The translations under genes and the position numbers were made by a program. The notes below the pieces were generated by a model, which saw only the letters and a program-made list of their open reading frames with translations, did not search any database and was not told the DNA's origin. A stretch of 64,000 bases of DNA from Sphingopyxis sp. OPL5 (GTDB lineage Bacteria; Pseudomonadota; Alphaproteobacteria; Sphingomonadales; Sphingomonadaceae): the NCBI RefSeq assembly GCF_003797775.2, contig NZ_CP060725.1, positions 3,032,001-3,096,000 of the forward strand. The letters run 5' to 3'. Shown here in pieces: positions 7,968 to 16,626 of this stretch. Position 1 is the first letter of the stretch. Each line of letters starts with the position of its first letter.

Positions 7968-10169
7968 TCAGAAATCGACCGACAGCTGTGTGCCCCACGT
8001 CCGCGGCCGGGCGTAATTGCCATAATAGGCGCCGGTGACGAGGTAGGTCGCATTCTGGCGGTAAAGCTGGTCGGTGACATTGTTGACGAAGACGCGCAGC
8101 CGCACCTTGTCGTCGAGGGCGCCGAGCGTCGCCGACAGGTCGACGAGTTCATAGCCCTTCTGGACATCCTGCGGCTGGCCGAAATAGCGCAGCACCGTCT
8201 TGCTGCGATAGGAAGCGTCGGCGCGCAAGGTCAGCGACGACAGGAAACCGCTCGAGAATTCGGTGCGATATTGCGCCCCGATCGACCCCGAGAAATTGGG
8301 CGCGTGGGGCAGCTGCATGCCGTCGAGGTTGATCTGGCCGAGGGCGGGACGCGCATCGTCGATCGACAGGAAGTCGCGGAACCGGGCGTGCAGCCAGTTC
8401 GCCGAGGCGTCGATCGTGAAGGCGTCGTTGACGCGGAATTTGAACTCACCCTCGAGGCCGTAGATCGTCGCCGGCGCATTCTGCACCAGCGTGACCGCCG
8501 GCGGCCGGGTGATCGTGACCTGCAGATTCTTGTAGTCATAATAGAAGCCCGCAAAATTGGCGGTCAGGCGGCGATCGTCGGTCTGCGTCTTGAGGCCGAT
8601 TTCGAACGCGTCGAGGACCTCCGGCCGGTAGATGCCTGCCGCGCCCAGGAGTTCACCACCGCCGCCGGGCAGGTTGGCGCCGCCCGATTTGAAGCCGCGC
8701 GAATATTGCGCATAGGCCGACACGCCGTCCGAGAAATCATATTGCAGATTGACCTTGGGCAGGAAGCGGTTCGCCTTGATCGACGACGGCACGTCGGTCG
8801 CCAGCGGCACGATCGTCCCGTCGGGCAGGCGCAGGAACAGGTCCTGCGAGAAATTCTTCTTCTCGTGGTTGAACCGCAGGCCGAGGTTGATGCGGAACGC
8901 GTCGGTGACCGAATAGGTGCCGTCAGCGAAGATCGCGATCGAATCGGTATCGGTGCCGACGCTCTGCGTCAGCTGGGTGTCGGGCAGGACTCCGAAGCCG
9001 CCCGCCGCCGCCGCGCCGAGGCCGAGCGGCAGTGAATTGCCCGCCTTTTCGGTGAAATAATAGGCGCCGAGGATCCATTCGAACTTGTCGCCATCACCGA
9101 TCAGCGACAGTTCCTGGCCGAAGGATTCGGACGGCCGCTTGAAATTGGTGGCGTAGAAGAAGGGCACGTCGGTCGCATCGGCGTCGAAATCGACGCGGCT
9201 CTTGTGGTCGACATAGCTGGTGATCGAACGCAGCGCGATGCTGTCGGACAACTGTGCGTCGATCTTGCCCGACGCGATGAACGTCTTGGTGTCGAGGATA
9301 TAGGGCCAGTCGCCGTAAATCTGGTTCGGCTCGGTGGTCTGGCCGGTGGTCGGGAGGAAGGTCGGCGTGAACAGCTGCTGATACGCTCCGCCGCCATTGG
9401 ATTCCTCGTAACGCGCCCACAGGTCGATGGTCAGGTCACTGCTCGGCTCGAACTTGATCGCACCCCGGACATATTCGCTGTTCTGATCGCCGATATGGCC
9501 GTTGCCGGGCAGCAGACGGACGAAACCCTTGTCTTCCTCATGGCCGCCGCTCACCCGGACCGAGAGAGTGTCGGACAGCGGGCCCGACACATAAGCGCTG
9601 GCGCCGAACGCGTCGTAGCTACCGGTCGACAGGTTGAAGCCGGCGGTGAAGTCGCGCGTCGGCTCCTTGGCGATGAAGTTGATCGCGCCGCCCGTGGCGT
9701 TGCGCCCATAAAGCGTGCCCTGCGGCCCGCGCAGCACTTCGATCCGGTCGAGATCGACCGCGCGCAGATAGCCCATGGTAGCGCGCGGCATGAAGACGCC
9801 GTCGACATAGGTGGCGACGGTCGGCTCGGTGACGCCCGAATCGACGATCGACCCGACGCCGCGGATCGAGATCAGGGTGGTGCCGGCATGCTCGCCGAAA
9901 TCGAGATTGGGAACCGCGCTGGTCAGGCTCTCGATACTGTCGATCCCGCGCTGCTGAAGCTGCTCGCTCGACACGGCCGAGATAGCGGCGGGAATGTCCT
10001 GCAGATTCTGCGATCGTTTCAGCGCGGTAACGACGATTTCGCCGTCGCTTGATCCACCGTCGTCGCTGCTGGCCGCAGGCGCGGTAGCGTCCGATTGCGC
10101 CATTGCCGGCGTTGCCAATCCTGCCAGCGCCATCGCGGTGCCGGTGCACAGAAGCAGTCTGGTATTCAT
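7968..10169 (-). CDS. TonB-dependent outer-membrane receptor
   Basis: This 733-aa protein has a signal peptide (MNTRLLLCTGTAMALAG, ending near AMAQ) and a TonB box-like EIVVTALKR. A plug domain follows (RGVGSIVDSGVTEPTVATYV, then IEVLRGPQGTLYGRNATGGA), and a long beta-barrel ends in an aromatic terminal strand (TWGTQLSVDF). The ATG at 10169 is preceded by GGGAGGG at good distance. It belongs to the sphingomonad class of receptors for organic substrates rather than obvious siderophores, judged only from its setting between an amidohydrolase and an SDR. It should bring the pathway substrate across the outer membrane. Confidence 0.95.
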   Translation of the reverse strand: MNTRLLLCTGTAMALAGLATPAMAQSDATAPAASSDDGGSSDGEIVVTALKRSQNLQDIPAAISAVSSEQLQQRGIDSIESLTSAVPNLDFGEHAGTTLISIRGVGSIVDSGVTEPTVATYVDGVFMPRATMGYLRAVDLDRIEVLRGPQGTLYGRNATGGAINFIAKEPTRDFTAGFNLSTGSYDAFGASAYVSGPLSDTLSVRVSGGHEEDKGFVRLLPGNGHIGDQNSEYVRGAIKFEPSSDLTIDLWARYEESNGGGAYQQLFTPTFLPTTGQTTEPNQIYGDWPYILDTKTFIASGKIDAQLSDSIALRSITSYVDHKSRVDFDADATDVPFFYATNFKRPSESFGQELSLIGDGDKFEWILGAYYFTEKAGNSLPLGLGAAAAGGFGVLPDTQLTQSVGTDTDSIAIFADGTYSVTDAFRINLGLRFNHEKKNFSQDLFLRLPDGTIVPLATDVPSSIKANRFLPKVNLQYDFSDGVSAYAQYSRGFKSGGANLPGGGGELLGAAGIYRPEVLDAFEIGLKTQTDDRRLTANFAGFYYDYKNLQVTITRPPAVTLVQNAPATIYGLEGEFKFRVNDAFTIDASANWLHARFRDFLSIDDARPALGQINLDGMQLPHAPNFSGSIGAQYRTEFSSGFLSSLTLRADASYRSKTVLRYFGQPQDVQKGYELVDLSATLGALDDKVRLRVFVNNVTDQLYRQNATYLVTGAYYGNYARPRTWGTQLSVDF

Positions 10170-10216
10170 CGATACCCTCCCAATAGTTGTTTTATGTCGT
10201 TGACGGGTCGGCGTGG

Positions 10217-11968
10217 CTATTCGGCCGCGACCGCCCATTCGTCTTGCTCTTCGCCGCCGATCAGCCGTCCAGGCACCGAACCCGTTGGCTTGCCGTCGAT
10301 AAAGGTCGTTTCCCCGTTCACCAGGACGCGGCTGTATCCGCCGGCGTCGACGAGGCGGCGCCAGTCGCCGCCGGGAAGGTCGTGGACGATCCGGTGCCGG
10401 CTGCGGTCGAGGTGCAGCGCGTCCAGATCATAGATGATGATGTCGGCATGATGGCCGGGCAGGATCGCGCCGCGCCCCTCGATCCCGAGCATCCGGGCGA
10501 TCTTGAAGCTGAGCTGATAATGCGCCTCCTCGAGGCTCATCACCTTCTGTTCGCGCACCGTGCGGATCAGGAAGTCGGTACCATAGCATCCGCTGGAAAA
10601 GGCCTTGGTGTGCGCGCCGCCGTCCGAAACGCCGCAGGCGACCGCCGGATGCGCCAGCAGCCGGGCGCCGAGCGAGGCGTCGGTTGCCGAATAGGGAAGC
10701 GACTTGATCTGGAGCTCGAGGCTCGACCGCAGCGCGAGGTCGCACAGCGTCTCGACGACCGATTGGCCGAGCTCTGCGGCGATGCTCGCGAGGTCGCGGT
10801 TCAGATAGGGCTGCAAGTCGGGCGCATCGCCGACTTCGATGACGATCTGCCCTTCGAAGCCGCCGGCGCCATTCGACGGGCCGTTCTGCGCATAATCCTC
10901 GGCGAACTTACGGACGAAATTCTCGTCGGCCAGCAGCGCGCGGATGTCGTCGTCGGTCTGCGCGGCGATCAGGCGGCGAACCCCCCATAGCTGGCCGGCC
11001 GCCGTGTCGAGATCGCGAATGCCCGCTTCGACCCAACCCGCATAGAGAAGGGTCGCGCCGCAGATGTCGAGGCCTTCGCCGCGCAGCTTGTCGAGCCAGG
11101 CAAGGTCGGCATCGATGATCTCGGGCATGCCGTCGATCGCGAGGAAGATATTGTGGATGATCCTTACGCCGCTGCCCTTGGCCATGCGCGCGACCTTTTC
11201 GGTCAGCCCCGGATTGCCGAAGCCGCCGATCTGCGCGAGCAGCTGGATGATGCCTTCGCCGCGGTCGGCGAGCGCGCGGCAGATTTCGACGACATCGTCG
11301 TCGTGCATCGCGTCGGTCGGCATCGCCGTGCCGTCGAAGTCGAGGTGCGAATTGCCGTCGAGGCCCATGATCGACATCGAGATGCCGATGGCGCCGACGT
11401 CCATCGCCTCGTTGATCAGGCGGTGCATCTCGGCGATCTCTGCCGCTGTCGGACGCCGGCTTTTCGCGGCGTCGATGCCCATGACATAGATCAGCAGCGG
11501 GTTGAGCGGTAGATAGGTCATGATGTTCACGCTCTTCGGCAGCGCGCGCATCGTTTCGAGAAATTCGGGAAAGCTCTCCCAATTCCAGGGCAGCGCCAGC
11601 CGCTGCTGCTCGACCGGAATCTGCTCGGTCGTCGAGAGCATCAACATGGTCCGCTCGCGGTCGGCGGCGCGGACCGGTGCGATGCTGAAGCCGCAATTGG
11701 CGTTCAGGATCGAGGTCACACCCTGCTCGCCCGAGTCCATGCACGACGGGCTCCAGAAGACCGCGGCGTCATAATGGGCGTGCTGCGTGATATGGCCCGG
11801 CGCGACGATCTTGCCGGCGGCGTCGATCACTTCGTCGGCGATGGCCGCGGACAGGTTGCCGATCTTGGCGACGCGCCCCGCGATGATGCCGACATCGCCG
11901 CTGCGCTCGGGAGCGCCGGTGCCGTCGATGATGCGGCCGTTGCGAATTACGCAGTCGAATTTTTGCAT
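10217..11968 (-). CDS. Amidohydrolase family 3 protein, N-acyl-D-amino-acid-deacylase-like
   Basis: This 583-aa metal-dependent amidohydrolase has an N-terminal composite domain (CVIRNGRIIDGTG), a TIM barrel and a C-terminal return to the composite domain (GHHADIIIYD). The metal site reads HITQHAHYD where canonical D-aminoacylases have HTHYD, so metal binding or substrate may differ. A conserved SDGGAH occurs late in the barrel. It would hydrolyse an amide, lactam or similar bond in the cytoplasm. It heads the unit with the TonB receptor, SDR and kinase-like genes and starts just downstream of the second candidate TetR operator. Confidence 0.85.
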   Translation of the reverse strand: MQKFDCVIRNGRIIDGTGAPERSGDVGIIAGRVAKIGNLSAAIADEVIDAAGKIVAPGHITQHAHYDAAVFWSPSCMDSGEQGVTSILNANCGFSIAPVRAADRERTMLMLSTTEQIPVEQQRLALPWNWESFPEFLETMRALPKSVNIMTYLPLNPLLIYVMGIDAAKSRRPTAAEIAEMHRLINEAMDVGAIGISMSIMGLDGNSHLDFDGTAMPTDAMHDDDVVEICRALADRGEGIIQLLAQIGGFGNPGLTEKVARMAKGSGVRIIHNIFLAIDGMPEIIDADLAWLDKLRGEGLDICGATLLYAGWVEAGIRDLDTAAGQLWGVRRLIAAQTDDDIRALLADENFVRKFAEDYAQNGPSNGAGGFEGQIVIEVGDAPDLQPYLNRDLASIAAELGQSVVETLCDLALRSSLELQIKSLPYSATDASLGARLLAHPAVACGVSDGGAHTKAFSSGCYGTDFLIRTVREQKVMSLEEAHYQLSFKIARMLGIEGRGAILPGHHADIIIYDLDALHLDRSRHRIVHDLPGGDWRRLVDAGGYSRVLVNGETTFIDGKPTGSVPGRLIGGEEQDEWAVAAE

Positions 11969-12024
11969 GTCACTCTCCCGGGCAGGCCCCCTCTGCGGGC
12001 GCTCTTACCGTCTTCGGAGATAGA

Positions 12025-12058
12025 TCATATAACGATTGATGTCATATGTCAAACGAAG
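12025..12058. promoter_or_regulatory. Candidate TetR operator, copy 2
   Basis: This element lies 57 bases upstream of the amidohydrolase start. It aligns without gaps to 5247-5280 (25 of 34 bases) and includes TATGTCAAACGAAG, which differs from the P450 copy at one base of fourteen. The rest of the 11969-12169 gap shows nothing I can interpret. Confidence 0.55.
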
Positions 12059-12169
12059 AGCGTCCGAAGAGCGTCGGGCGCAGGACTAGGTCTCCCGGCG
12101 CGGTTTTCTGGGTTGCAGGGATAAGTCGTGGGTGGCGCCGGGTGTCAAAGTCGGTGACGTGGCGGAGCG

Positions 12170-12649
12170 CTATGTCGACGTGCGTCCTGAGATCCTCTGG
12201 GACTCGTCGTGCAGATTCTGCGTCACACGCCCCAGCAGCTCGACCAGCGTCCGGATTTCACAGGGAGACAAGCCGCGGCTTGCGACCCGGTCGATCTCAC
12301 CCGCGACGTCGCCGAGCGCGAGCGCGACCGCGTAGCCGCGCTCGGTCGCAAAAACGAGCGTTTCGCGGCGATTGCCGCGGTTGACCCTTCGGTCGAGCAG
12401 GCCAAGCACTTCGAGTCGCCGCACCGCGACGGTGACGGTGGCCTCGGATATTCCGAGCCGGGCGCCCAGGACATGCTGGGCCAGGCCGTTTTCGGCCGAG
12501 AGATTGCAGAGCAGGCTCAATTGGCCGGCGGCCAGGCCATGGCGGGCAATCCGCCGATCGACGACCATCGAAAAGCGGCGGAACGCGATGCGGGCGAGAT
12601 AGCCGATGCTGTCGTCGAGGCCCCAGAACTCGCGTCGCGCCCCTGCCAT
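12170..12649 (-). CDS. MarR family transcriptional regulator
   Basis: This 159-aa winged-helix protein has the MarR core: LAAGQLSLLCNLS, then the recognition helix LGISEATVTVAVRRLEVLGL, then the wing RRVNRGNRRETLVF. The ATG at 12649 has GGGAGG about seven bases upstream, and longer reading frames upstream would overlap the monooxygenase. It starts 13 bases after the monooxygenase stop, so both are probably cotranscribed. A second MarR domain exists in the fusion gene at 13993, so this locus has two MarR-type regulators. Which one binds the nearby GTCAAC inverted repeat is unknown. Confidence 0.85.
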   Translation of the reverse strand: MAGARREFWGLDDSIGYLARIAFRRFSMVVDRRIARHGLAAGQLSLLCNLSAENGLAQHVLGARLGISEATVTVAVRRLEVLGLLDRRVNRGNRRETLVFATERGYAVALALGDVAGEIDRVASRGLSPCEIRTLVELLGRVTQNLHDESQRISGRTST

Positions 12650-12662
12650 CCGCCGGGCCTCC

Positions 12663-13910
12663 CTAGAGGAGCAGCGAGTTAGGCGGCAGCCCGACCAGCG
12701 CGCGACCATGGAGTTCGGTCGCGACATCGAGGTCGTAGACGATGTGGCTCTGCATCACCTGGACGTCGCGGAGCAGGCGCTGCATCGGATTGTCGAGCGC
12801 GTGGACGCTCGACCCGACCGCTTCGCAGCAGGTCCGCACCGCCTCGACACATTGCTGGACGGCGATCGCGATTTCGGCGCGCAGGCGTATCCGCTCGGTC
12901 GTCTGTTCGGGCTCGTCGATTTCGCCAAGCAGCAGATTCTCGCGCGCCGCGGCGCGGATCGTGCGCTCGGCCGAGCGCGCGAGCAGGTCGGCGCGCGCGA
13001 GGCGCATCTGTCCTGCCGGCTTTTCGACACTCGTGCTCGTACTGCCGAGCTTGACGTGCTGCCCGAGCCGCTCGCGGCACAGCTGCACCGCCTGCCGCGC
13101 GGCACCCAGGGCCGGGATGGCGGCGGTAACGCAAAGATTGGGCAGCATCGGCGATCCGTAGAGGCCGGGGCCATGGACCGCGCGGCCGTTGCCGCGGCCC
13201 GAGCGCACCGGCTGCACCGCGAACTGATAGGCTTCGGGAATGAAGACGTCCTCGACGAGGATGTCGTTGCTGCCCGTCGCCGCCATGCCGGCCATCCGCC
13301 AGGTGTCGAGGACGGTCACTTCTTCGGCGCGGAGCAGCATCATGCGCACCACCGGCGGGCCGCCCTCGACGGGTTCGAGCGCGTTGAGCATGATCCAGTC
13401 GGCGTGCATGACGACGGTGCCCCATTTCCAGCGCCCGCTGAGGCGAAAGCCGCCGTCGACGGGGGTGGCGATTCCGGGCGGCGAGGCCGCGCTCGGGGCG
13501 ATGACATAGGGGGTGCGGCCCCAGACTTCGGCCTGCGTCGCCTCGGGCATCTGCGCGATCAGCCAATTATGTTCGGCCGCGAAGCAGGAGGTCCAGCCGG
13601 TCGAGGGACAAGCTTCGGCGATCGGCAAGGTCGCGCTGATATAGGTGTCGGGGTCATATTCGAGCCCGCCGAAGCGGCGCGGCACATAGAGGTAGAAATA
13701 GCCGCTTTTGCGCAGCGCGGCCCACACCTCGTCGTCGGGGCGGCGTTCGCGTTCGGCCGCCGCCGCGCGCTCGGCGACGAGCGGCTTGAGCGCCTGCATC
13801 CGGGCGATAAGCCCTTCGGGAGTGATCGCATCGATTTCGTCGCGCGAGAGGAAATCGTCGCCGGCGGGAATCCGGCGGTCGGCGAGGCGTTCGGGCATCA
13901 TCATCTCCAT
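12663..13910 (-). CDS. Flavin-dependent monooxygenase, acyl-CoA-dehydrogenase fold (HsaA-like)
   Basis: This 415-aa protein has the acyl-CoA dehydrogenase fold. Its start (LADRRIPAGDDFLSRDEI) and middle (GGFRLSGRWKWGTVVMHADW) resemble two-component group D monooxygenases such as HsaA rather than true dehydrogenases. Such enzymes hydroxylate a phenol or similar ring using reduced flavin made by a separate reductase, and a flavin reductase domain is encoded divergently next door. The ATG at 13910 is preferred over 13952 because the longer start would lie in the operator. Neighbouring sulfatase and receptor genes suggest an aromatic substrate released from a sulfate ester; that link is inference. 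Confidence 0.8.
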   Translation of the reverse strand: MEMMMPERLADRRIPAGDDFLSRDEIDAITPEGLIARMQALKPLVAERAAAAERERRPDDEVWAALRKSGYFYLYVPRRFGGLEYDPDTYISATLPIAEACPSTGWTSCFAAEHNWLIAQMPEATQAEVWGRTPYVIAPSAASPPGIATPVDGGFRLSGRWKWGTVVMHADWIMLNALEPVEGGPPVVRMMLLRAEEVTVLDTWRMAGMAATGSNDILVEDVFIPEAYQFAVQPVRSGRGNGRAVHGPGLYGSPMLPNLCVTAAIPALGAARQAVQLCRERLGQHVKLGSTSTSVEKPAGQMRLARADLLARSAERTIRAAARENLLLGEIDEPEQTTERIRLRAEIAIAVQQCVEAVRTCCEAVGSSVHALDNPMQRLLRDVQVMQSHIVYDLDVATELHGRALVGLPPNSLLL

Positions 13911-13947
13911 CCTGTTTGCCCCGGCATAGGACGAAGGCAGGAATAAT

Positions 13948-13962
13948 GTCAACTAGGTTGAC
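13948..13962. promoter_or_regulatory. MarR-type operator GTCAAC-TAG-GTTGAC
   Basis: A perfect inverted repeat with 6-base arms and a 3-base spacer lies between the divergent monooxygenase and flavin reductase-MarR genes, in the only promoter space they share. A 13-of-15 match occurs at 16530-16544. Autoregulation by the fusion protein or by the MarR at 12170 is the likely use. Confidence 0.6.
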
Positions 13963-13992
13963 TAAAATCCTTCGCGCGGGCATGGCGAGAGG

Positions 13993-14988
13993 ATGACAGA
14001 TCAGGCCAATATCTCGCCCGCCGCCGGTCTCCGCGCCGCGCTGCGCACGCTGGTGCGCCCCGTCGCGGTGGTGACCGCCGCGCATGCGGGGCAGCGCTAC
14101 GCGATGGCGGCGACCGCCTTTTGCGAGGTCAGCATGGACCCGCCTTCGATGCTCGTCTGCATCAACCGCGCCAATGCGACGCATAGCGCTGTCGCGGCGG
14201 GCGCCGATCTTTGCGTCAACCTGCTCGCTGCGGACCAGGCCGACATATCGCAGCGCTGCGGCGGCGGCGTCGCGGCCGAAGAGCGTTTCGCGGTCGGCGA
14301 CTGGCGGATCGCGGCCGAGGGGCCGCCGCGGCTCGCCGACGCCTGCGCCAGCATCGTGCTGCGCCCCGTGTCGATCGTCGACCATGCGACCCATGCGGTG
14401 GTGATCGGCGAAGTCGTCGACGTGTGGCAGCGCGGCCTGTTGTCGCCGTTGGGGTTCCACGACGGCGCCTATCTCTTCCCGCTCGCGCAGGCGGCGATCA
14501 ATTTGGTTGCGCAATCGGCGCGGCTGGGCGAAGCGGGCGCGATGCAGGACGGCTATCTGATGCTCGACGTGATGCGCGCCTTCTATTGGTTCGACGAGGG
14601 TCTCCAGTCGGCGCTGCGCGCGCGCGGCTGGGAGGCCGTGTCGCGCTCGCAGTCGATGACCTTCGCCAATATCGCGCTCGGGGTGCGCCGCCCCGCGGAC
14701 CTCGCCCGCAACCTCGGCATCACGCGCCAGGGGGTCAGCAAGATGCTGCAGGAGATGGTCGAGCGCGACTGGATCGTGATCGAGCCCGACCCGACCGACA
14801 AGCGCGCGTCGATCGTCGCCTTCAGCGAAAAATCGCGGCAGCTGCGTGCCGACGCGCTCGAGATATTGGGCAAGATCGACGCGGCGCTCGGCGAGCGGAT
14901 CGGCAGCAAGGCGCTCGACGCGCTGCGCACCACGCTGGCGCGCGACTGGGGTCGGCCCCCCGAGATCCCCGAGCCCGCCGCTCAATAA
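13993..14988 (+). CDS. Flavin reductase-MarR fusion protein
   Basis: This 331-aa protein joins two normally separate proteins. Residues 1 to about 165 form a flavin reductase domain of the HpaC/HsaB/RutF type (LRTLVRPVAVVTA, then AMAATAFCEVSMDPPSMLVCINRANATHSA, here split by me into familiar parts). Residues from about 190 form a MarR winged helix (LARNLGITRQGVSKMLQEMVERDWI, with wing PDPTDKRASIV). The reductase half would supply FMNH2 or FADH2 to the divergent monooxygenase. The MarR half probably binds the inverted repeat at 13948. A protein that is both electron donor and regulator could sense flavin or NAD(P)H state; that is inference. The 3' end overlaps the convergent sulfatase gene by seven bases. 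Confidence 0.88.
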   Translation: MTDQANISPAAGLRAALRTLVRPVAVVTAAHAGQRYAMAATAFCEVSMDPPSMLVCINRANATHSAVAAGADLCVNLLAADQADISQRCGGGVAAEERFAVGDWRIAAEGPPRLADACASIVLRPVSIVDHATHAVVIGEVVDVWQRGLLSPLGFHDGAYLFPLAQAAINLVAQSARLGEAGAMQDGYLMLDVMRAFYWFDEGLQSALRARGWEAVSRSQSMTFANIALGVRRPADLARNLGITRQGVSKMLQEMVERDWIVIEPDPTDKRASIVAFSEKSRQLRADALEILGKIDAALGERIGSKALDALRTTLARDWGRPPEIPEPAAQ

Positions 14989-16370
14989 CCCGCGAGGTGG
15001 CCGTTGCCGCGCAGCTCATAGCTGAACGTCGACGGCAGATAGGGCAGCATGTCGCGGTCCCATGCCGCGAATGCACTTTTGAGCCGGTCGAAGGCCTCGG
15101 GCTGCACGGTCTTCAGATTCGCGACCTCGCGCGGGTCGGCGGCGATGTCGAACAGGAACTCGTGCCCGCTCATCGCCAGATATTTGAGCGAGCCTTCGAT
15201 CGCCGCGCGCTGGTCCTGCGCCTTGTGGCGCCAGAAGAGTTGGCGCGGCGACCCCGTCGTCCCGTCGAGAAGCTGGGGCAGGAGGTTGCGGCCGTCGAGC
15301 GCCGGCCAGTCTTTTTCCGCGACCCCCGCCGCCGCGAGCAGCGTCGGCACCCAGTCCATCGTGATCTGGACAAGCTCGCTGCGCGTGCCGGCCTTTACGC
15401 GTCCGGGCCAGCGCATCAGCGTCGGCACCCTGATCCCGCCCTCGAGCAATTCGCCCTTCATCCCGCGTAGCGGCCAGACCTTCGAGAAACGCTCGCCGCC
15501 ATTGTCGCTGGTGAAGATCACGATCGTGTTGTCGGCCTGGCCATTGGCCGCGAGTGCCGCGAGCAATTGCCCGACCCCGCGATCGAGGCTTTCGACCATC
15601 GCGGCGTAGACGGCGTTGCTGCCGCCGTCATAGTGAAACGAATCGCGGATCGTCTTCGCCACCTCCTCGTCGGCCGGCCCCTCCCACGGCCAGTGCGGCG
15701 CGGTGTAATGCGCGCTGAGCAGAAAGGGGCGCCCCGCCTCCTTGAAGCGGCCGAGTTCGGCGACGCAGCGTTCGGTGATCAGGTCGGTGAGATAGCCGCT
15801 GCGGCGGATCTCGGTCTCATTCTCCCACAGGTCGTGGCGGAAATTGCCGCGAATCGTCATGCCATGCTCGAAATAATCGGCGCCGCCCTGATAGATGCCG
15901 AAGAAACGGTCGTAGCCGCTCTTGCGCGGGCCATGGTCGGGCAGGCCGCCAAGATGCCATTTGCCGACGAGCGAGGTGTCATAGCCCGCGCGCTTCAACA
16001 GGTCGGGCAGGGTGACCACCTCGTCGCCAAGCCCGAGTTCGGGGTGGACGCCGAGCGGTTCGTCGAGCCCCGCCGGAAAGCGATATTGATAGCGGCCGGT
16101 CATCAGCGCCAGCCGGGTCGGCGAACAGACGCTGCTGTTCGAATAGGAGCGATGCAGCGCGACGCCGCCGGCCGCGAGTGTGTCGAGCGCGGGGGTCGCG
16201 ATATCGTCGCGGCCGAAACAGCCGAGGTCGGCAAAGCCGAGATCGTCGGCGAGGATGAAGACGATATTGGGGGCCGTGGCGGCCGCCGGACGGGCGACCG
16301 CCGGCGCACCGAGCAACCCGGTGATCGCCGATGCCGCACCTGCCTTCACCAAGGTCCGCCTGCTCAACAT
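14982..16370 (-). CDS. Type I sulfatase (arylsulfatase family), exported
   Basis: This 462-aa sulfatase has the formylglycine signature CSPTR at 82-86 (Cys to be modified) and the metal-binding ADDLGFADLG near 41-50. Family-wide motifs GKWHLGG and TSDNGG also occur. The N-terminus SRRTLVKAGAASAITG looks like a Tat signal, so it probably acts in the periplasm after export of the folded enzyme. It hydrolyses a sulfate ester. A maturase (formylglycine-generating enzyme or anSME) is not in this window. It is divergent from a TonB receptor and convergent with the reductase-MarR fusion, which suggests uptake and desulfation of an organic sulfate. Confidence 0.92.
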   Translation of the reverse strand: MLSRRTLVKAGAASAITGLLGAPAVARPAAATAPNIVFILADDLGFADLGCFGRDDIATPALDTLAAGGVALHRSYSNSSVCSPTRLALMTGRYQYRFPAGLDEPLGVHPELGLGDEVVTLPDLLKRAGYDTSLVGKWHLGGLPDHGPRKSGYDRFFGIYQGGADYFEHGMTIRGNFRHDLWENETEIRRSGYLTDLITERCVAELGRFKEAGRPFLLSAHYTAPHWPWEGPADEEVAKTIRDSFHYDGGSNAVYAAMVESLDRGVGQLLAALAANGQADNTIVIFTSDNGGERFSKVWPLRGMKGELLEGGIRVPTLMRWPGRVKAGTRSELVQITMDWVPTLLAAAGVAEKDWPALDGRNLLPQLLDGTTGSPRQLFWRHKAQDQRAAIEGSLKYLAMSGHEFLFDIAADPREVANLKTVQPEAFDRLKSAFAAWDRDMLPYLPSTFSYELRGNGHLAGY

Positions 16371-16529
16371 GATGCCATCCTCTCTCTCGTTTCCCGCCGC
16401 AATATCGGCCGGTTTTGCTCCGCGCGATCCGATTTTTCCGCGTCGCTTACGGCGAAGCGATCGAAATGAAATCGCGGCGGTTTTTGGCTCTTTCGTGGCC
16501 GAGCCATGCTCCCTCAGATCGAAAATTAT

Positions 16530-16544
16530 GTCAACCTACTTTAC
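16530..16544. promoter_or_regulatory. Second MarR-type operator, GTAAAGTAGGTTGAC on the minus strand
   Basis: The sequence matches the 13948 operator at 13 of 15 positions, including the whole TAGGTTGAC half. It sits in the 256-base gap between the divergent sulfatase (16370) and TonB receptor (16627). The rest of that gap shows no other feature I can support. Confidence 0.5.
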
Positions 16545-16626
16545 AATATATGCTTAGAACACTAAACGAATGGTCGAAGCAACGGACCGCACCGGCAAAA
16601 TCAGGGCGGCCAGAGGGAGAGAGTGG

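Noticed and set aside
13982..13996. A four-codon frame (ATG GCG AGA GGA TGA) overlapping the start of the flavin reductase-MarR gene
   Set aside because: It could be a leader minicistron, but one so short arises easily by chance and no ribosome site stands before it.
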